Source: an uncultured Methylococcales bacterium (GTDB lineage Bacteria; Pseudomonadota; Gammaproteobacteria; Methylococcales; Methylomonadaceae). Taken from it: a DNA stretch of 32,442 nucleotides. The first letter of the stretch is position 1. Each line of letters opens with the position of its first letter. The notes beneath the pieces were generated by a model that ran no database searches, had not been told where the DNA came from, and saw only the letters and a list, made by a program, of their open reading frames with translations. Both the position numbers and the translations under genes were made by a program. Shown here one piece after another: positions 30,967 through 32,442 of this stretch. The DNA is taken from the NCBI GenBank assembly GCA_913009265.1, contig CAJVYL010000007.1, positions 1 to 32,442 on the forward strand, read 5' to 3'.

Positions 30967-32442
30967 TTACCAATCATAACTTAGAGTGGCATAAAAGTTC
31001 CTTCCTGGCCCAGGTAAATGCTCTCCTACAGGGGTAGCATCATTAGTTCCATTTCTATTTAATCCACTAAGATGAGTACGATACGATTCATCAAGTACAT
31101 TTTCTATACCAAAGCCAACTTGTATACCTTTGACAGCATGGTGTTGTGGACGGTATTGGCCACGTAGATTCCAAATAAAGTACCCTGGGCTTTCAACTTC
31201 TTCATTATAATTTGAGGTTTCATTTTGGTCATCATAGCCTATGAGTTCTGCACCTGCTAACCATTCTGCAGTGTCATAAAATAAACCAATTCGACCATTA
31301 AGTGGAGCTATACGATATAGGTTGTCAGTCACATCATCACGTCTACCACGTACATAACTTACCATCATATCCATCTTCCAATCGTCATAAAAGCGAAAGC
31401 CACCTTCAATATCAAAGCCATATAGATAGGCATCTACATTGCTGTATTCTAGTGCTGATTTATCTATTTTTAATGCTTCAGCATTGCTTGTTGCTGTCCC
31501 TTGAATATAATCTTCCACATAACGATAAAAGATTCTAGGCATAATATAAGCGGTATCTAACTGCCAATTAAAGCCTAATTCAGCTTGGTATGATACTTCT
31601 GGTTTTAATTCTATATTACCAATATAGTTTCGGCCATCTGCTAAACCTCCTGTTGCATTTAAAGGTAACCAAAGATACCGCTCTTGATAGGAGGGTGATC
31701 GAGTTTTACGACCAAAACCGAGCTCTACATCAATGTCACTATTTAAATGATGAGTTAGTATGGCTACTACATCTACATTTAGGTCATCTTTTTCATGTTT
31801 TTTTGCATTAAAATTATTTGCAAGTTTTGAACCTGCACTTGCTGGATTAGCAAAAGGGCCTGAGATCCCTCCAACATTACCAGCGTCCATTCTTACTAAA
31901 TTAACCCGAGTCCCCAATTCTAATTCCCAATCCTTAGTAAACTCACCTTTCCATTCAGCAAAGACACCATAACGATCTCTTGATACGTTATTAAAATTCT
32001 TAATACTTAATGCGTTATTTGGATTTCTAATATGTGCATCATGTTCAATATTATCGCCATCAGCCCCGAGTAATAAATTCCCATCATATAGAGGCATTCC
32101 AATACTCATTTTATAGCCAAAACCTCTAGAGGAGTTATCTGATACTCGCTGGGCTACATCAGAAATATCACTTCCTCCCCGAAGACTATAGTTATCCATT
32201 CGATGCTGAATATCTTGATAAGAAAATTCAGTATTGATTGTATATTTATCGGCAACTAGACCTTGGTAATTAAAGTTTGAAACACCACCTCTGGAATATA
32301 CAATATCCATGGGTAAAGAAGGTGTGCCAGTGGCATGGGTATCGTTGTAGTTATACGAAAAATCAAATTCATGATTCTTATCATCTGTACGATAACCATA
32401 ACCCAGCATGCCTGCATTCCGCTCATGACTGGTATCTACATT
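30967..32442 (-). CDS. TonB-dependent receptor, C-terminal part
   Basis: About 491 residues are in the window; the gene continues beyond the right edge. The track start at 32409 is an internal Met, because the frame stays open (NVDTSHERNAG...) to the last base. The sequence is a repeating pattern of amphipathic beta strands and loops, ending in the canonical C-terminal strand FYATLSYDW and preceded by FGIENVLDESYRTHLSGLNR, both typical of TonB-dependent receptor barrels. The plug and TonB box are not in the window. The TGTPSLPMDI and HRMDNYSLR elements recall copper receptors of the OprC/NosA type, and the neighbouring HMA-membrane protein supports metal uptake, but this is inference; siderophore uptake remains possible. 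Confidence 0.9.
   Translation of the reverse strand, partial: NVDTSHERNAGMLGYGYRTDDKNHEFDFSYNYNDTHATGTPSLPMDIVYSRGGVSNFNYQGLVADKYTINTEFSYQDIQHRMDNYSLRGGSDISDVAQRVSDNSSRGFGYKMSIGMPLYDGNLLLGADGDNIEHDAHIRNPNNALSIKNFNNVSRDRYGVFAEWKGEFTKDWELELGTRVNLVRMDAGNVGGISGPFANPASAGSKLANNFNAKKHEKDDLNVDVVAILTHHLNSDIDVELGFGRKTRSPSYQERYLWLPLNATGGLADGRNYIGNIELKPEVSYQAELGFNWQLDTAYIMPRIFYRYVEDYIQGTATSNAEALKIDKSALEYSNVDAYLYGFDIEGGFRFYDDWKMDMMVSYVRGRRDDVTDNLYRIAPLNGRIGLFYDTAEWLAGAELIGYDDQNETSNYNEEVESPGYFIWNLRGQYRPQHHAVKGIQVGFGIENVLDESYRTHLSGLNRNGTNDATPVGEHLPGPGRNFYATLSYDW

Noticed and set aside
31302-31972. Plus-strand ORFs inside the receptor gene
   Set aside because: They are antisense shadows of the TonB-dependent receptor reading frame and have low-complexity translations.
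1-32442. CRISPR array, prophage, insertion sequence or tRNA gene
   Set aside because: No regularly spaced direct repeats, transposase or phage proteins, or cloverleaf-like sequences were seen; palindromic repeats present are of the REP/BIME type.

Overview
This is an AT-rich chromosomal window from what looks like a free-living or symbiotic gammaproteobacterium. Protein-level hints (Gnd start, RecB, a Vibrio-like TonB2 cassette, HemW, TrmB) all fit Gammaproteobacteria. The mix of low GC, REP-like palindromes and possible copper-handling genes would suit Methylococcales, but that placement is inference. No rRNA, tRNA, CRISPR array, transposase or phage gene was seen. Most of the window is housekeeping chromosome.

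Layout. (1) 1-1130: the first codons of 6-phosphogluconate dehydrogenase (minus strand, cut by the window edge), divergent from an HDOD-domain signalling gene. (2) 1150-5310: a tryptophan operon trpE-trpG-trpD-trpC on the minus strand, with a BIME-like repeat between trpD and trpC and a terminator after trpC. (3) 5376-10190, plus strand: a fumarylacetoacetate-hydrolase-family enzyme translationally coupled to hemW, then pyrE, then a dynamin-like GTPase. (4) 10290-13200, minus strand: trmB, a ThiS-ThiG fusion and a DAHP synthase. The last two form an operon, and DAHP synthase also feeds the same aromatic pathway as the trp genes. (5) 13566-18534, plus strand: a complete TonB2-type energy-transduction operon, DUF3450 - ttpC - exbB - exbD - tonB - TPR. 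(6) 18575-20142: an AP2-like DNA-binding candidate and a typical 2-Cys peroxiredoxin with a strong terminator. (7) 20372-25629: a SulP anion transporter overlapping recB. (8) 25630-26633: a 365-bp leader carrying a promoter-to-terminator unit, possibly an sRNA or attenuator, directly in front of a small stand-alone M41-like zinc metallopeptidase. (9) 26724-28902, minus strand: a CheC-family protein overlapping a PAS-PAS histidine kinase. (10) 29127-32442, minus strand: an HMA-TauE/UreH-type membrane protein, a second ExbB closely related to the one in the TonB2 operon, and the C-terminal part of a TonB-dependent receptor.

How the genes work together: the TonB2 operon would energise outer-membrane receptors, and the receptor at the right edge is a plausible client. 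The extra ExbB and the metal-binding exporter beside it suggest a metal (perhaps copper) uptake/handling unit. The best candidates for something undescribed are the leader RNA plus M41-like peptidase module and the ThiS-ThiG fusion. The orphan ExbB in a receptor/metal locus and the CheC-kinase pair come next. Two families of paired palindromic repeats (two copies each) point to REP/BIME elements that a RAYT-type transposase elsewhere in the genome may mobilise.
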